DNA of 64,000 nucleotides from Siphlonurus alternatus (lineage: Eukaryota; Arthropoda; Insecta; Ephemeroptera; Siphlonuridae), in assembly GCA_949825025.1 (NCBI GenBank), contig OX463781.1, positions 33,803,221-33,867,220 of the forward strand, in the 5' to 3' direction. The position numbers were made by a program, and so were the translations under genes. Below are positions 25,101-36,699 of this stretch, one piece after another; the stretch's first letter is position 1; each line of letters begins with the position of its first letter. The notes beneath the pieces are model-generated. The model searched no databases and was not told the DNA's origin. It saw only the letters and a program-made list of their open reading frames with translations.

Positions 25101-28100
25101 AATGTCTTGAGTGATTTTACCAGAAAAGTAGTTTTACCACCTAGCTAAGTGAACTTTCAAAAACATTTGACGCTGCTGCTGTTTCGTCAAAATCTTAGCA
25201 TGTGACGATAAAACTTTATTATTATTTAGAACCTCATCTCAAAGTAATGTGAAAGGTGTGATCAGCCTACACCACCACTGAGCCAATGTATTGGTATGTG
25301 TGTTATTGGTCCCTCTGTCTCACTCTGTGCAGTGCCAGCCCCGCGGCCAGTCATGCAGCGTCTGGGTGGACAGACGTGCCGCTTCTTCCCCAACTGCAGC
25401 AACACCAACTGTCGCTTCTTTCACCCAAAGGTTGGTAGCCCTGCCTGAATATAAAAAAAAATAATAATACAGTAATAAAAATTGAAGACAATAGGTTTCT
25501 TCATAATCCCTGCTTGGAGTACTCTGAACAATGTCTCCTTGAGTTTACAAACAAAAACTGTGACGTCATTTGCACTACACTGTCCCTACCACACCCTCTG
25601 AGCTGGTGTAGACAAGGAGTACTCCGAGCAGGGTTTATGAACAGACCTATGGGTGATGTGACAATTTTAAGACATGCTATCATCAAGAATATTGTCGTAG
25701 AAGATTCAGCATTGTATACATAGTTAACCTTTGCTAGGACGCACAATCGAGCTATTGCTATTAGTCAATTCTCTTAGAAAAATTTAGAAAAGTTACTTTA
25801 GAAAAATTAACTTCAATTATGGCCCTTGAGAAACTTCCATTGTTTTTCACAATTCAATTCAATTCAATAAATTTTTATTTCCATTTTTCCTGCAATCAAA
25901 GTGTCATAATATACAATAACATGTGTTGAGGTTGATAGGACAAGTCAATAAGAACAATGTTAGGAAAAGTTCATAATTAATGAATCAATCCATGTCAGTT
26001 AATTTTCTTCATTCTTATTCAACAAAATCACAGTCATAAAAAGCTTTAACACTGTAGAAACACTTATCTTGGAGCAGCTTTTTCACATTCACTTTAAATT
26101 GACTGATATCTTTTATGCACTTCACTGAGAGAGGTAGTTTATTATAAAGATTTAAGCAGCTCAAAAAGGGACCATTTTTATACATTTCAAGTCTACACCA
26201 CAATGAGGGAATATTATTTTTTAAATTTCTTGTATTATGCTCATGTGTTACCTCATGCTGCTTATACAGTGACATATTTTTTTTAACATTCATTACACAC
26301 TCTAAAATATAAATACATGGGAGTGGTAGTACATTTAATTTTTTAAACAAAGGTAGGCAAGAAGCAGATTTTTTTGCAAAACATATTGACCTTATTACCT
26401 TTTTTTGCAGTACAAACACTTTATGAGCTGTTGTACAATTTCCCCAGCAAAAAATTCCATATTTAATAATTGAATGAAAGTTGGCAAAATATAAGGTTTT
26501 TAGGCATTGTAGCTCAGATTCATATCTTAATTCTCCCAGTGCAAAAATTACTGAGGCCAACTTCTTACAAATATGATCTATATGACTTACCCACCTTAAG
26601 TCATCATCTATAATTAGACCTAAAAATTTTGCTTTTGATGTTATTGTTAATTTGTTATCTCCCATTTTTATATTAGTGAGTTTAGGACTTTTATTTCTTA
26701 TATTTTGAAACTGTAAAATTTCTGTTTTATTTAAATTTAAAATTAAACCAATATTATGAAGGTAAGAGCTTATTAGTACTAATGATTTTTCAATATTATC
26801 ATGTAATTCAGTATTTGTTTGACCAGTTACTTTTAAATTTGAATCATCTGCATACTGTATTGACATAACATTTTTATTTATTATTACTTGGGGTAAATCA
26901 TTTACATAAATTAGAAATAATATTGGAGAAATGCAGGTTCCTTGTGGCAAGCCATATTTAATTTCTTTTTTGTCTGAGTATTTAATTGAATCTTTATCAG
27001 CTCCCTCACAGTTTATTAAAACAGTTTGTGTCCTATTTGATAAGAATGATTTTAGCCAATTTAAACAATTACCTCTTATGCCATACTTATAGAGCTTATT
27101 TAACAAGACATCATGTTCCACCATGTCAAATGCTTTAAATAAATTTAAAAAGACACCTGCTGTTTTATATTTTTTATCAATACTATCAAGCACACTGTCA
27201 ATTAACTCCCACATTGCAGTTTCAGTTGACATATTTTTTTGAAAACCATGTTGAGATTTGGAGATTATATTATATTTGTTTAAAAAAGGCAGAAGTCTGT
27301 TAAAATAAGCCTTTTCAAAAATTTTAGAAAAAACAGAGAGCAAACTGATTGGCCTATAGTTACAAATATCTTGAATATCCCCCTTTTTATGTATTGGTTT
27401 GAGTAATGCTTGTTTTAGCAAAGTATGGAAGGTGCCCTCTTCAAGTGACTGATTTATAATTACTGTGAGAACATTACTAATTGACTGTGAACAGGACTTT
27501 AATATAAAATTTGACACCTCATCAAATCCATAGGAATGCTTATTTTTTAGTGACTGAATAATTTTAAATACATCCTCTCTAGTTACACAGAATCTTCTTT
27601 ATTTATAGTGTACACCTCTATATTATTATTAAGCTCAAAAATTTTTGACTGGCTATAGAGAGACTGCTTTGTGGAAAATACATGTAGTGACGTTTTAGTG
27701 ACTATTTTGTTAATGCTAGACTCTCTTTATATGCCTTCTACTAATGAGCACTAATTCTTAAATGTTTAAATTTCATTATAATAAATTGTTTTATATTATT
27801 TGTCTTCAAGCATCTTCAGCTAATAATTTTGTTACAATCATTCTCCAGAATTGATCAATGAACCTAAAAAATTGGATACTGTAGCTTCCTCTTTTTTTCT
27901 TTTCTTTTTTATTTTATTTTTTTTTTTTTTCTTGTTCTGAGTTTGGAAATTATTTAAAAGTTATTTTATTTTCAATAGGTCACTTGCATCACTTAATAAG
28001 GCTTTGATGTCAGTAACATCAAAAACTGAACTTTCAATAATTTAGATAAAAAATAGTTCCCTTATCTTTAAAAACTTATAAAATAAAAATCACATTACCT

Positions 28101-28310
28101 TTTACGTTATATTCATTATGCAAAAACAATGTATTTAGTTTCAAACCAATATGGACCCCATATATTGGCCATATTATGGTGCCCCTAACATTGCCTCTCT
28201 GTCTGCAGCCGTGCCGCTACGGTCGACAGTGCAGCAAGACAGATTGCGCATTCTCTCATTCGGAGATCCCACCCAAGGAGAAGATGAAGTGGGTGAGCTC
28301 TGTGCGCTAA
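19105..28310 (+). CDS. ZC3H14: ZC3H14/Nab2-type CCCH zinc-finger poly(A)-binding protein
   Basis: Eleven exons join in phase: 19105-19881, 20366-20557, 20881-21093, 21554-21733, 21861-22011, 22130-22334, 22723-22883, 24043-24169, 24723-24868, 25333-25430 and 28209-28310, giving about 783 residues. Residues 1-95 form the N-terminal PWI-like fold (MEFIGTEVGIKIRSAIKAKL and DDELIDYIMVMVANKKEE are typical). A Lys-rich, NLS-like stretch follows (about 105-150), then an acidic run of eight Asp at the start of exon 2, and a Pro/Glu-rich linker. The C-terminus has five CCCH fingers: two CX5CX5CX3H, then three CX5CX4CX3H, ending PPKEKMKWVSSVR as in the family. The protein binds poly(A) RNA in the nucleus and limits tail length. 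A donor-like GTGAG overlaps the last codons, but the family-like ending supports reading through. The last intron (2.8 kb) holds a MITE and an antisense LINE. Confidence 0.92.
23305..23870. mobile_element. PIF/Harbinger-like non-autonomous element (566 bp)
   Basis: The ends read AGCCTGGTTTACGCAGACGC and its complement, with a further matching A-tract and CTTCTGCGTC, flanked by TTA on each side (23302-23304, 23871-23873). A 3-bp TTA duplication fits PIF/Harbinger. Subterminal GACGCA motifs recur in both orientations, with an internal palindrome near 23400-23470. A 71-codon frame at 23616-23831 (MSSALSEAEQ...) has no recognisable domain. It lies in the ZC3H14 intron between the exons ending 22883 and starting 24043. 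Confidence 0.7.
25494..25647. mobile_element. TA-target MITE (154 bp)
   Basis: Imperfect terminal inverted repeats of about 32 bp (GGTTTCTTCATAATCCCTGC at left; the right end inverted reads GGTCTGTTCATAAACCCTGC), with TA on both flanks (25492-25493 and 25648-25649). It lies in the last intron of ZC3H14. The outer 13 bp closely match those of the element at 47301-47426. Confidence 0.72.
25850..27740 (-). mobile_element. 5'-truncated LINE with near-intact reverse transcriptase, antisense in ZC3H14 intron
   Basis: A 500-codon open frame (27517-26015, minus) encodes the reverse transcriptase and C-terminal region of a non-LTR retrotransposon. Visible motifs are NYRPISLLSVFSKIFEK, GFQKNMSTETA, FLNLFKAFDMVEHD, GLPQGTCISPILFLIYVNDL and YADDSN. 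In motif A the usual FLDL reads FLNL, so the catalytic Asp is Asn, and enzyme activity is doubtful. The frame continues upstream to about 27595, where a frameshift breaks it; homologous sequence goes on in another frame to about 27740 and no endonuclease domain follows. The 3' end is a short (TTGAA)n tail at 25850-25868, as in CR1/L2/jockey-group LINEs. Confidence 0.88.
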
Positions 28311-28504
28311 CTTCCCTTGCCACCACCAGATGGCACCTCATCACGTTTGATCATCGTTTGTACATTGTTGGTAGCATGCACATGTAAAAATCATTAAACT
28401 GGTTTTCCAATTGAATGGATCTTCTCATTTTAATAGTATTTAATTTTGAAAAGTCAGGCTGTTATATATTTTTTTAAAGGAAAATATAGAAACTAAGCCT
28501 TCTG

Positions 28505-28556
28505 ATGCTACAAAAATTTGTTGCTTGCAGATGCTACAAAAATTTGTTGCTTGCAG
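28505..28556. repeat. exact 26-bp tandem duplication
   Basis: The 26-bp unit starting ATGCTACAAAAATTTG and ending TTGCTTGCAG occurs twice in direct succession (28505-28530, 28531-28556) with no mismatch. Confidence 0.9.
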
Positions 28557-28828
28557 ATGTTTCTTGTGTAAGATAAGGTACCTTTTAAACTGGCATTGTA
28601 GATTCTGGTAATTAAATTATAATTTTGGTTACTGGTACATCATGCAAATTCCACTCAAGAAGTAAACTTTACTTTTTAAGACCGAGCAAGTAAGAGTTTC
28701 TATAATAAACATGTTTCCCTTGTGTTTAAACAAACAAATAACTGACCTGCTTAAATTTCTTCTTGTTTTTTAAATTTAAAATAAAATAAAAATAAAAAAA
28801 TTAGCAGAGATGCAACCAAAAGACATTG

Positions 28829-29172
28829 AACAACCTACATGAAAATAATTTTGTATTGCAGAAATGAATAAAGGGTACCAAATTATGCTACTCTGAATTT
28901 TTTCATTTTTTTTTTTTTTTTTTTTTTTTTTACCTGCAACTATTTTTAAATATTTATTGAAAGTTCTGTAAGTTAAGTTGGCACCCCTGAATCCTTCATA
29001 AAAAGGATAGGACCGAGACGCCTATTGACGCCTCCAGGAGGCGTGGCCGCACTTTCAATAATTATTTAAAAATAGTTCTGGGTTTCAAAAAAATCTGAAA
29101 AAATTCAGAGTAGCATAATTTGGTGCCCTCAATTCATTTCTGCAACAAAAAAAATTTCATGCAGGTTGTCCA
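28829..29172. mobile_element. MITE, copy A of a GCAGAAATG-core family (about 344 bp)
   Basis: Long inverted repeats: the left arm runs AACAACCTACATGAAA ... TTGCAGAAATGAATAAAGGG ... ATGCTACTCTGAA and the right arm mirrors it with few mismatches (TTCAGAGTAGCATAATTTGG ... CATTTCTGCAA ... TTTCATGCAGGTTGT). The middle is GC-richer (GACGCCTCCAGGAGGCGTGG). Subterminal sequence matches the element at 59227-59557 but the outermost 25 bp do not. Confidence 0.75.
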
Positions 29173-30276
29173 TTTCTTGTCAACATCCAACACTATACTT
29201 TTTTTCTTTTTTTTTTTAGTGTCTTCTTAGCTGCAGGTATGAGACGATCTCTACAATAAATATATTGAATTAACAATACTTTATTACTTTAACTAAATTA
29301 TTTAAATGTGATGTTCAGGACGTACATTATAGAAAATAACAACAAATCCATTACGAAATATTTATTTACAAAAATATGTTACATCATTTTGACAGAGGAG
29401 TTTCATTCAATATGTTTACTATATTAGTAATTTACACCCTGTCAGCAGTCATTGCAAAACATGATTTACTATGTGTTAATTGCATTATGTATGTATTAGT
29501 TATATGGAATGTACAGTACTTAATTTGTCTGAAGAAATTATATGATTTACATACAAGCTAGAAAATATAAAACTGATTGTGCATCATAACAATGCTAAAA
29601 ATGTAAGAAACAAAACCGAAAAAAAAAAAAGAACACAGCGCTATACTGCAAGTATCCAGCATGACAAATACATATTTATATGCTTACATTTTGCGCCGTT
29701 TATTGATAGCAAAATAGGAAGATTCAAATCAATATATATTTTAATTAAAAAAATTGCAATTTTTTATAAATTGCAATATATAAATATGAAAAGTTTTTAT
29801 TCTGATATATACATATATTTTTCTTAAATTCATATTTTCCGTGTTAAAATATTTAAAAAAAAAAAAAACAGATTTTAGTTATGTTGTGATGATGTGCGTC
29901 AAGTATATGCATCACTTAATTAACAACATAAAATTTATATTTTTAAGAACTTATATTAATTAACATTAATTGAAAACATACGTACGTGGAAAAGCATAAA
30001 CTTTGTATATTTAAACATTTTAAACGTTAAAAAAAAGAGGGGGTACGTTGGATTGATTTTTAAATATATAAATTTAATATCCTTTTTGAGTTTTTAACTG
30101 CAGGGGAGCTCTCGGAATTAAGAAACTGAATAAATCAGTAACACGTCATATAGTTACCTCGTCGTTTTAATTATGCTCTTATTCATCGTTTTATGCTCTA
30201 TTTTATATTCATGATAGAGAAAAAAATCGTTTCACCATTACGAAGTTCCAAGTTGACACCACGCGGAGAACGGTGA

Positions 30277-31879
30277 TCACTCGTTCTCCCGACCTGCCAT
30301 GTTCCGCTGCTGCTCCAGGAGGTGCATCAGGATGACGTACTCCTCGCGGAGTTTCTGCACCTGAGAGGAGAGCGCCGCGTTCTCGATCTCCATGAACATG
30401 ATTCGCTTCTGCTGCGCTTCCTGGCGTTCCTTGCGCGCCGTCCTCGACCGCTTGGCCGCCTCGTTATTACGCTGTCGCCGCTTGAAGTACCGCTCGTCCT
30501 TGAGGCTTTCAGGCACCGGACGTTTGGGGCCGCGGGGTTTCACCGGCGCCAACTGCACAAAACATCCTTTGTCACTTCCCAGTGCTTAGCCTCAGCTGTC
30601 TCAGAGCTAGCATATTATACATGCAGCGACTATATTTTAATTAATTAAATTATATAATTTTATCGAATTGCAAAATACATTTGGATCCCACCAAACGTAA
30701 ATTGTGAGATTTTTTTTTTTTAGCTAACAAACGAGTGCATTAGAGGTCAATATTCAATGGAACGTACAGTATAATATACGTATATAGTACATTTTTATTT
30801 ATTATATATATATTACAACCAATTAAGGCCATATATATTTACGGTATTTATATTTGTTATATTATAATAACTTAAAAAATAAAATTTATTTAATGAAGGA
30901 AAACATGTATTTCAAATATTCAATTTTTGTATGAACTGCATTTTTACACGTCATTCCGTCATATTGCATGACCATTAAATTGACCATGACTGCAGTCATT
31001 CCATTTTGGCATGGCATTATATAAAATATATATTATACATATTATATAAATATATTATGCATAAACTGCAATAAATAATATATTATTTTGTAATTGAATA
31101 AGATGTAAATAGAGAAAATATATTTTCTCTGTTCTCTGATATAACGTTAAATTGCGTCAGGTGGACTTAGTAAACGATCCGACGCATGCTGAAATTGCTT
31201 CATTAAAATAGTAAAATATGTTTTAAAAGCCCCCCCCCCCCCAAAAAAAATATGACGCGGCGTGGACGAGTCTCGATTGCCTCTAGCTATTTCATTATAT
31301 GCTGCGATTGAAGAGAGATTGTCATCTCCATCATGCATCATGCACGCAGTTAAATTCATTCTACCTTGAAGTCAGAAACTAACTCGGTGAATCGTAATTA
31401 TAACATTTATAATTATTTGCTTTAGATTGTTATAAATTAATTATAAATTAATTATTAATTAGTATTATTTATACGAACAACTTTGACGATCAGTTTTGCA
31501 TGATGCGTGGAATGACGATCGAAATTTTAATATATTCCACCAGCGATTCGAAAATGAAGATTCAATTGATTAAAAAAATTATTGAATTAATCAATTAACG
31601 GTATTAAAAAAATACATAATTTTCTACATTTTCAAAATTAATATTTAATTGCCTCACCAATAAGTGCGGTATGCTGTGCTCCGTCCCGCGGTCCACGATT
31701 TGCGGTGAGCGGCCGGGGAGGCTGCTAGACGTGCTGTCCTCAGACCACGAATGGCGCACCGGAGCGACTCGAGATGAAGATGAAATGTTCCACGCCGCGG
31801 AACAGCTAGCTTGGAACGTGTCACGTTCAGAAGTCTCACTGGTGTTGTTCTTGAGACACAAATTGAGCGGAGTATCCAT
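30277..31879 (-). CDS. small PAR/CES-2-type bZIP transcription factor
   Basis: Two minus-strand exons, 31879-31658 and 30552-30277, join in phase 0 (CTTATTG|GTGAGG to TTTTGTGCAG|TTGGCG) and encode 165 residues. Residues about 76-95 are basic (KPRGPKRPVPESLKDERYF). The bZIP basic region has NNEAAKRSRTARK, the N-x-x-A-A-x-x-S-R signature of the PAR/CES-2/C/EBP-like class, followed by a leucine zipper (IENAALSSQVQKLREEYVILMHLLEQQ). The protein should dimerise and bind DNA in the nucleus. The N-terminus begins MDTPLNLCLKNN; PLNLCLK resembles the PxDLS-type CtBP-binding motif of related repressors, which suggests but does not prove repression. The chosen start is the ATG at 31879; an in-frame ATG lies six codons upstream. 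At 165 residues it is short for the family. It could be related to Giant, CES-2 or TEF/HLF; I cannot tell which. Confidence 0.85.
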
Positions 31880-32894
31880 GGTAATTAAATAAATCAAACT
31901 ATTTTTAATTGATATCAGCAGTGTAATAAAAACGATGTTGGTGCGGTAACGACTACAAGCAGACTAGTCAACTCAGGTTGGACACTGACCAATCAGATGG
32001 AAGATAGATTCGACTCTATAATATAGTTTGCGCACGAAAGGGTTGCTGAGGCAGGGAGGTGAATGTCCTCGAGTCATGGGTGACATCGTCTTACAGCCTT
32101 ATCAGATCGTCCCATCAGACTGTTGACTGTCATTATTAGTGAAGAGCTTATTCCAAATAAGTATTGTCACTTATAGCTGTTTAGGAGAAAAAAGTTATTA
32201 TATGCAGTCGAGTAATACATATATTATATACAGAGCTATTGGAATTTCCATGACTAATTGAAGTAAAGTAATATATTTAAAATCAGTTATTTTACGTTTA
32301 TAATATTTTGACAATTAAGTTATTACAATTTAAGTTTAAGTGCTCTCTTAATTATTATAATAATTTGTGAATTTGCGCGCATTATTATAATTATAACAAA
32401 AATTTAAAGTATAATAATAACACACAGTGTGATGACTTATTATATATTTATGAATATACACAAATACACAACACTTAAATTATGTTTGAATATCGAATTT
32501 GTCTGAAAATAATTAGGTTTCTTTTATTCTCAATGTTGACTTAATTATAAATTTGTTTACGAACTTCATGTTATAATGGTATATATTATATTTAATGCGT
32601 ATAATTTTTATGATAATGAAGGATAGTAATTTAGTAAATATAAAAATTTAATTAAATATAAAATAATCAAAGTCCACCTCACTGCAATCGTACAGATGGA
32701 CATATTATATACAATTAAATTAATTAATTATCATTTGTTATATATTTTGGTATATACTGTGCGCGGATCGGGCATCGCGCTGTGAGGCGATTCCCATGCA
32801 ATGTAAAAATTATGTCGCACTTTCTACCCAGTGCAGTGATCGATGCACTATTTAGCTTGTTTGTAGTTTCACCAGACTCTGGACATCACTTTGA
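31880..32894. other. 5' flank of the bZIP gene
   Basis: Minus-strand promoter candidates within about 160 bp of the start include a TATA-like ACTATATTATAG near 32019-32030 and an ATTGG box near 31989-31993. Beyond 32.1 kb the sequence is AT-rich with no supported frame. Confidence 0.35.
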
Positions 32895-33223
32895 ATTATT
32901 TTTAAGAAGTAGAGGTGTCCGTCCTGACTGAGGTTTTCCACGGTTCCCTCAGTCTCACGTACTTCAGCGAATGCTGGGTTGGGACGCGTACGTTACGTAA
33001 CAGCCGTGCAATGATCACCATACTTACCCTCCCATATCCCTATACTCATTACCCCGCCTCGAGCTTCAAGCTCATATAGGGGTGTATTTTTGTAAAAAGA
33101 AAATGCCTATACCCCCCCCCCTTCTCACCTCTTCTAGTAAATTTTATTGTTCTATATACGCCTACAATAATTATTATTTTAAATTATATAGACTGCACAT
33201 GACTTTCAATTAAAATTAACCCA

Positions 33224-33256
<33 letters not shown>

Positions 33257-33677
33257 TATATTGGGTTACACATACGTATCATATCGGCCAAAGAATATAC
33301 AGACCTGTATATTCTTTGATCTCGGGACAACATATGAACTGTTTTGTAAGCATTTTAATTGAAAGTCATGTGCAGTCTATATAATTTAAAATAATAATTA
33401 TTGTAGGCGTATATAGAACAATAAAATTTACTAGAAGAGGTGAGAAAGGGGGGGGGGGGGTATAGGCATTTTCTTTTTACAAAAATACACCCCTATATGA
33501 GCTTGAAGCTCGAGGCGGGGTAATGAGTATAGGGATATGGGAGGGTAAGTATGGTGATCATTGCACGGCTGTTACGTAACGTACGCGTCCCAACCCAGCA
33601 TTCGCTGAAGTACGTGAGACTGAGGGAACCGTGGAAAACCTCAGTCAGGACGGACACCTCTACTTCTTAAAAATAAT
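32895..33677. repeat. foldback: about 320-bp inverted repeat with about 130-bp loop
   Basis: The left arm (about 32895-33216) and right arm (about 33356-33677) are near-perfect complements, including TTACGTAACAGCCGTGC, ACCCCGCCTCGAGCTTC and a poly-C/poly-G tract. The loop holds a (TA)n run and a segment starting ATTGGGTTACACATACG. That segment of about 65 bp recurs directly after the right arm (about 33724-33788), and each copy contains a 30-bp palindrome. Near identity of the arms implies recent origin or gene conversion. No coding frame is present. Confidence 0.85.
33289..33318. repeat. 30-bp palindrome, copy 1 (copy 2 at 33753-33782)
   Basis: CAAAGAATATACAG, two central bases AC, then the exact complement. 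The same 30 bp occur at 33753-33782 within the 65-bp direct repeat. Confidence 0.9.
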
Positions 33678-36605
33678 AAAAAAATATTAAAATATTAAAA
33701 TAAAATATTTTAAATCTTAAAATATTGGGTTACACATACGTATCATATCGGCCAAAGAATATACAGACCTGTATATTCTTTGATCTCGGTTCCTTATATA
33801 TATATATATATATTGTATATATATACTGTCTATATATGATAATTAATATATATATTATATATTAATATATATATAAACTAGACCATGCATGCACTGGAGG
33901 GGAAAAAGGAAATCGAACTGGCAAGATCCGACCACATTTTGTAAATAGTATAATTAATTTTAATTGTATACATAGATATAGCTATATATTTATAATAAAA
34001 TTACTGCATGCATGACCTCATCTCGAAGGATAACGACCCCGATAGCTAAAATAATCGAGCAACTTTGAGATCAATTAAATATTAACACAAAGCACAAACC
34101 TAACACTTTTAAACTGCGTAGTCTATATTTATAAGTATAAAAATAGTAAATAACCCAGCTTGAATCTGGTTTAAATGCTGATCGACCGATTTATACTGGC
34201 TACTGCCTTATATAAACACAACAGTACGTACCCCAAATTAACCATATGAATGATATTATACGTATATGTTGAAATTAAAATTCCCATGCCAATTAAGTAT
34301 CCAAGAGAATATGTAATAAAACTAATAAAAAGCCAAATGTCTCTTCTTGCCAATAATTATAGAAGGATAATAATTATTATGTATTTATAATATTATGTAT
34401 ATATGAATATATAAAATATAAAATTATATTATAATAATATATATAAATATACATGCAGACACAGACTATCCCAACTCGTGTGTCACTTTCGATTTTTGAT
34501 TATAATACAAACTGAAATTTCACATTACAGCCTTCAAAAATCGTATTCCTAGAAAAAAAACATACCACAGTATTTGGTGGTAATGGTACCTTTGAAATTT
34601 CGCTCTGATAATTTTTTCAACCCTTAAATAGGGTTTAAAGAGTCTAAAGTGGAAAGTTTGATTCAATTGCCTTATGGGGTTTCAATGTTAAAGTAGCCTG
34701 AAACAAAAATTCTGTCAGATCTAAACCCATTTTTTTTCGGGATTTGAACACATATATATGCTGAGCCGAGTGGTGTAAATTAAAATATCCAGAAAACAAC
34801 CCTTAGTGAGATATTCACCCTTACCATGTTAAAAAAATTATTTTACCTTAATTTTGACAGCACCATTGAAACAACATTTTTTTTTTTTTTTTTTTTTTTT
34901 TACCCCGGGAGCAACCTTTGAATTTTTTAACTCGGACGTTGTTTTATTAATTAAGGATTGAAAAAAACAATCCAAAAATTGGGGTGGTATTTTTTCACCC
35001 CTATTTTTCAATCCTTAACAAAGTCTCTGATTTAAAAATTTAAAGGTTGCTTCTAGGATTCTAGGGTGCTGTCAAAATTAAGATAAAATGATTTTTTGCC
35101 ATGGTAAGGATCAATATCTCGCTAATTAAGGGCATTGGGTGTAGCACCGGTAGTTGGCAACACTGACGTATCTTCACCATGTTAATTTTTTTATGCTTGT
35201 TCCTCGGAGTAATCTTTATGCTAGAGCTAAGCTGATTGCTGTAGTATCAAGATAATTAGTAGCCCCATTTTGCTAAATAAAGCCTGATTTAAAGAAAAGT
35301 ATTTTTTAGTAATTTTTTAAATTTAAATGCATTTTTCTAAAATATAAAAAAAATACTTTTCTTTAAATCAGGCTTTATTTAGCCAAATTGTGCACTTAGG
35401 CTACTAATTATCTTGATACTACAGCAATCAGCTTAGCTCTAGCATAAAAATTACTCCGAGGAGCAAGGATAAAAAATTAACATGGTGAAGATACGTCAGT
35501 GTTGCCAACTACCGGTGCTACGTCCAATGCCCTTAAGGGTTGTTTTCTGGATATTTTTATTTACATGGCACCATTGGGTTCAACATGTTTCAAACTCCTA
35601 TAAATAAATTTTTGTTTAGATCTGACAGAATTTTTGCTTCAGGCTCAGGCTACTTTATTGAAACCCCATAAGGCAAATCAAACTTCCCACTTTGGACCCC
35701 ATTTAAGGGTTGAAAAAATTATCAGAGCAAAATTTCAAAGGTACCACCAATTAATTCTCTGTGGTATGTTTTTAGTAGGAGTACGAGTTTTCAAGTCTCT
35801 AATATGAAATTTCAGTTTGTAATCAAAAATAGAAAAAAAAAGTGACACGACACGAATTATTTAATTAAAAGAGAGACTACAAAAATATTTAACAATTCTC
35901 GGACAATAATATATGTCATGCACGTCTATAATTATATTATCATAGCAGAAATTAACGCATTAATCTTAGAAAGAAAATAAATACTCAAAGTATCTCTATT
36001 AATTAAGTTTATGCATGCTCATTATGTAAAATTAATTATTGATGAATAATTATAGTACATATAAAACACAAAAAGAACATGCTGCTAACTGCTGCTATTG
36101 CTTAATATTTTTCGATGGTAAACTGCTGAAAATAATTTTAGTCATAAAATAAATTAAGGGCATGGTTTCCTCAAGATTATTAGAGTAATCTTGAAGTTTC
36201 CTGATAAAAAAAAAAAAAAAAATCAGTAATTTAATTTTTCGTGTGAAAAAGATACTGATTTGACTAAAAGTCACAGCATTCCCCAATTAAAACAATGCTA
36301 ATCTTAATTTATGTGAATATATTTTGAAAATTTTACCGATTTTGATATTCATTTATTTATTTATTATTTTTTTTTTCGTGAAAAATAGTTTCATGATGTC
36401 AGGAAAATTCATGCAGCTTCACTTATATGCTACAATTTGAATGGCGTGTAACATCTACTTATCCTATTCAGGGCTATTCTCCTATAATAGATAACAATAG
36501 GAGAATAACCCTGATCCTATTTTTCTTACCATGCACTAAATCAAATTAATATATTAATTATTATTATAATCTAAATATAATCGGATCGGGATGATTAATC
36601 CCCGT
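33678..36605. other. intergenic region around the foldbacks, upstream of PDCD2
   Basis: Outside the foldback at 34473-35856 this is AT-rich DNA with a (TA)n stretch near 33797-33880 and an imperfect 18-bp-stem hairpin at 36468-36514 (TCAGGGCTATTCTCCTAT against ATAGGAGAATAACCCTGA). No coding frame is supported. Confidence 0.45.
34473..35856. repeat. nested foldback element (about 1.4 kb)
   Basis: The outer arms 34473-34800 and 35525-35856 are complementary (TCAGTTTGTAATCAAAAATA, GGCAAATCAAACTTCC). The inner arms 35120-35318 and 35340-35535 are complementary around a short centre near 35330 (CTTTAAATCAGGCTTTATTT). Between the left outer and left inner arms, 34800-35120 has no partner on the right but is an inverted repeat in its own right (TTACCATG ... 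AGCAACCTTTGAATT against AATTTAAAGGTTGC ... CATGGTAA). This looks like one foldback element inserted in an arm of another. No coding frame is visible. Confidence 0.8.
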
Positions 36606-36699
36606 AAAGTATGCAACTTTTCTAGATGGAAAGCCAAACAGGTTGCATACTTTTAGATGACGTCACAAACAGCTGTTTTGCACATGCGAAATCTTTGAA
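36606..36699 (+). promoter_or_regulatory. CRE and 12-bp inverted repeat before PDCD2
   Basis: A perfect cAMP-response-element palindrome, TGACGTCA, lies at 36658-36665, 35 bp before the PDCD2 start codon. Just upstream, AAAGTATGCAAC (36606-36617) is matched by its complement GTTGCATACTTT (36642-36653), 24 bp apart. Their closeness to the start suggests a compact promoter; binding is inferred. Confidence 0.4.

Larger units (their letters stand above)
28311..30276. other. convergent intergenic region between ZC3H14 and the bZIP gene
   Basis: Both flanking genes end here. Contents are an exact 26-bp tandem duplication at 28505-28556, a MITE at 28829-29172 and AT-rich sequence with no supported frame from 29.2 to 30.27 kb. 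Confidence 0.5.
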
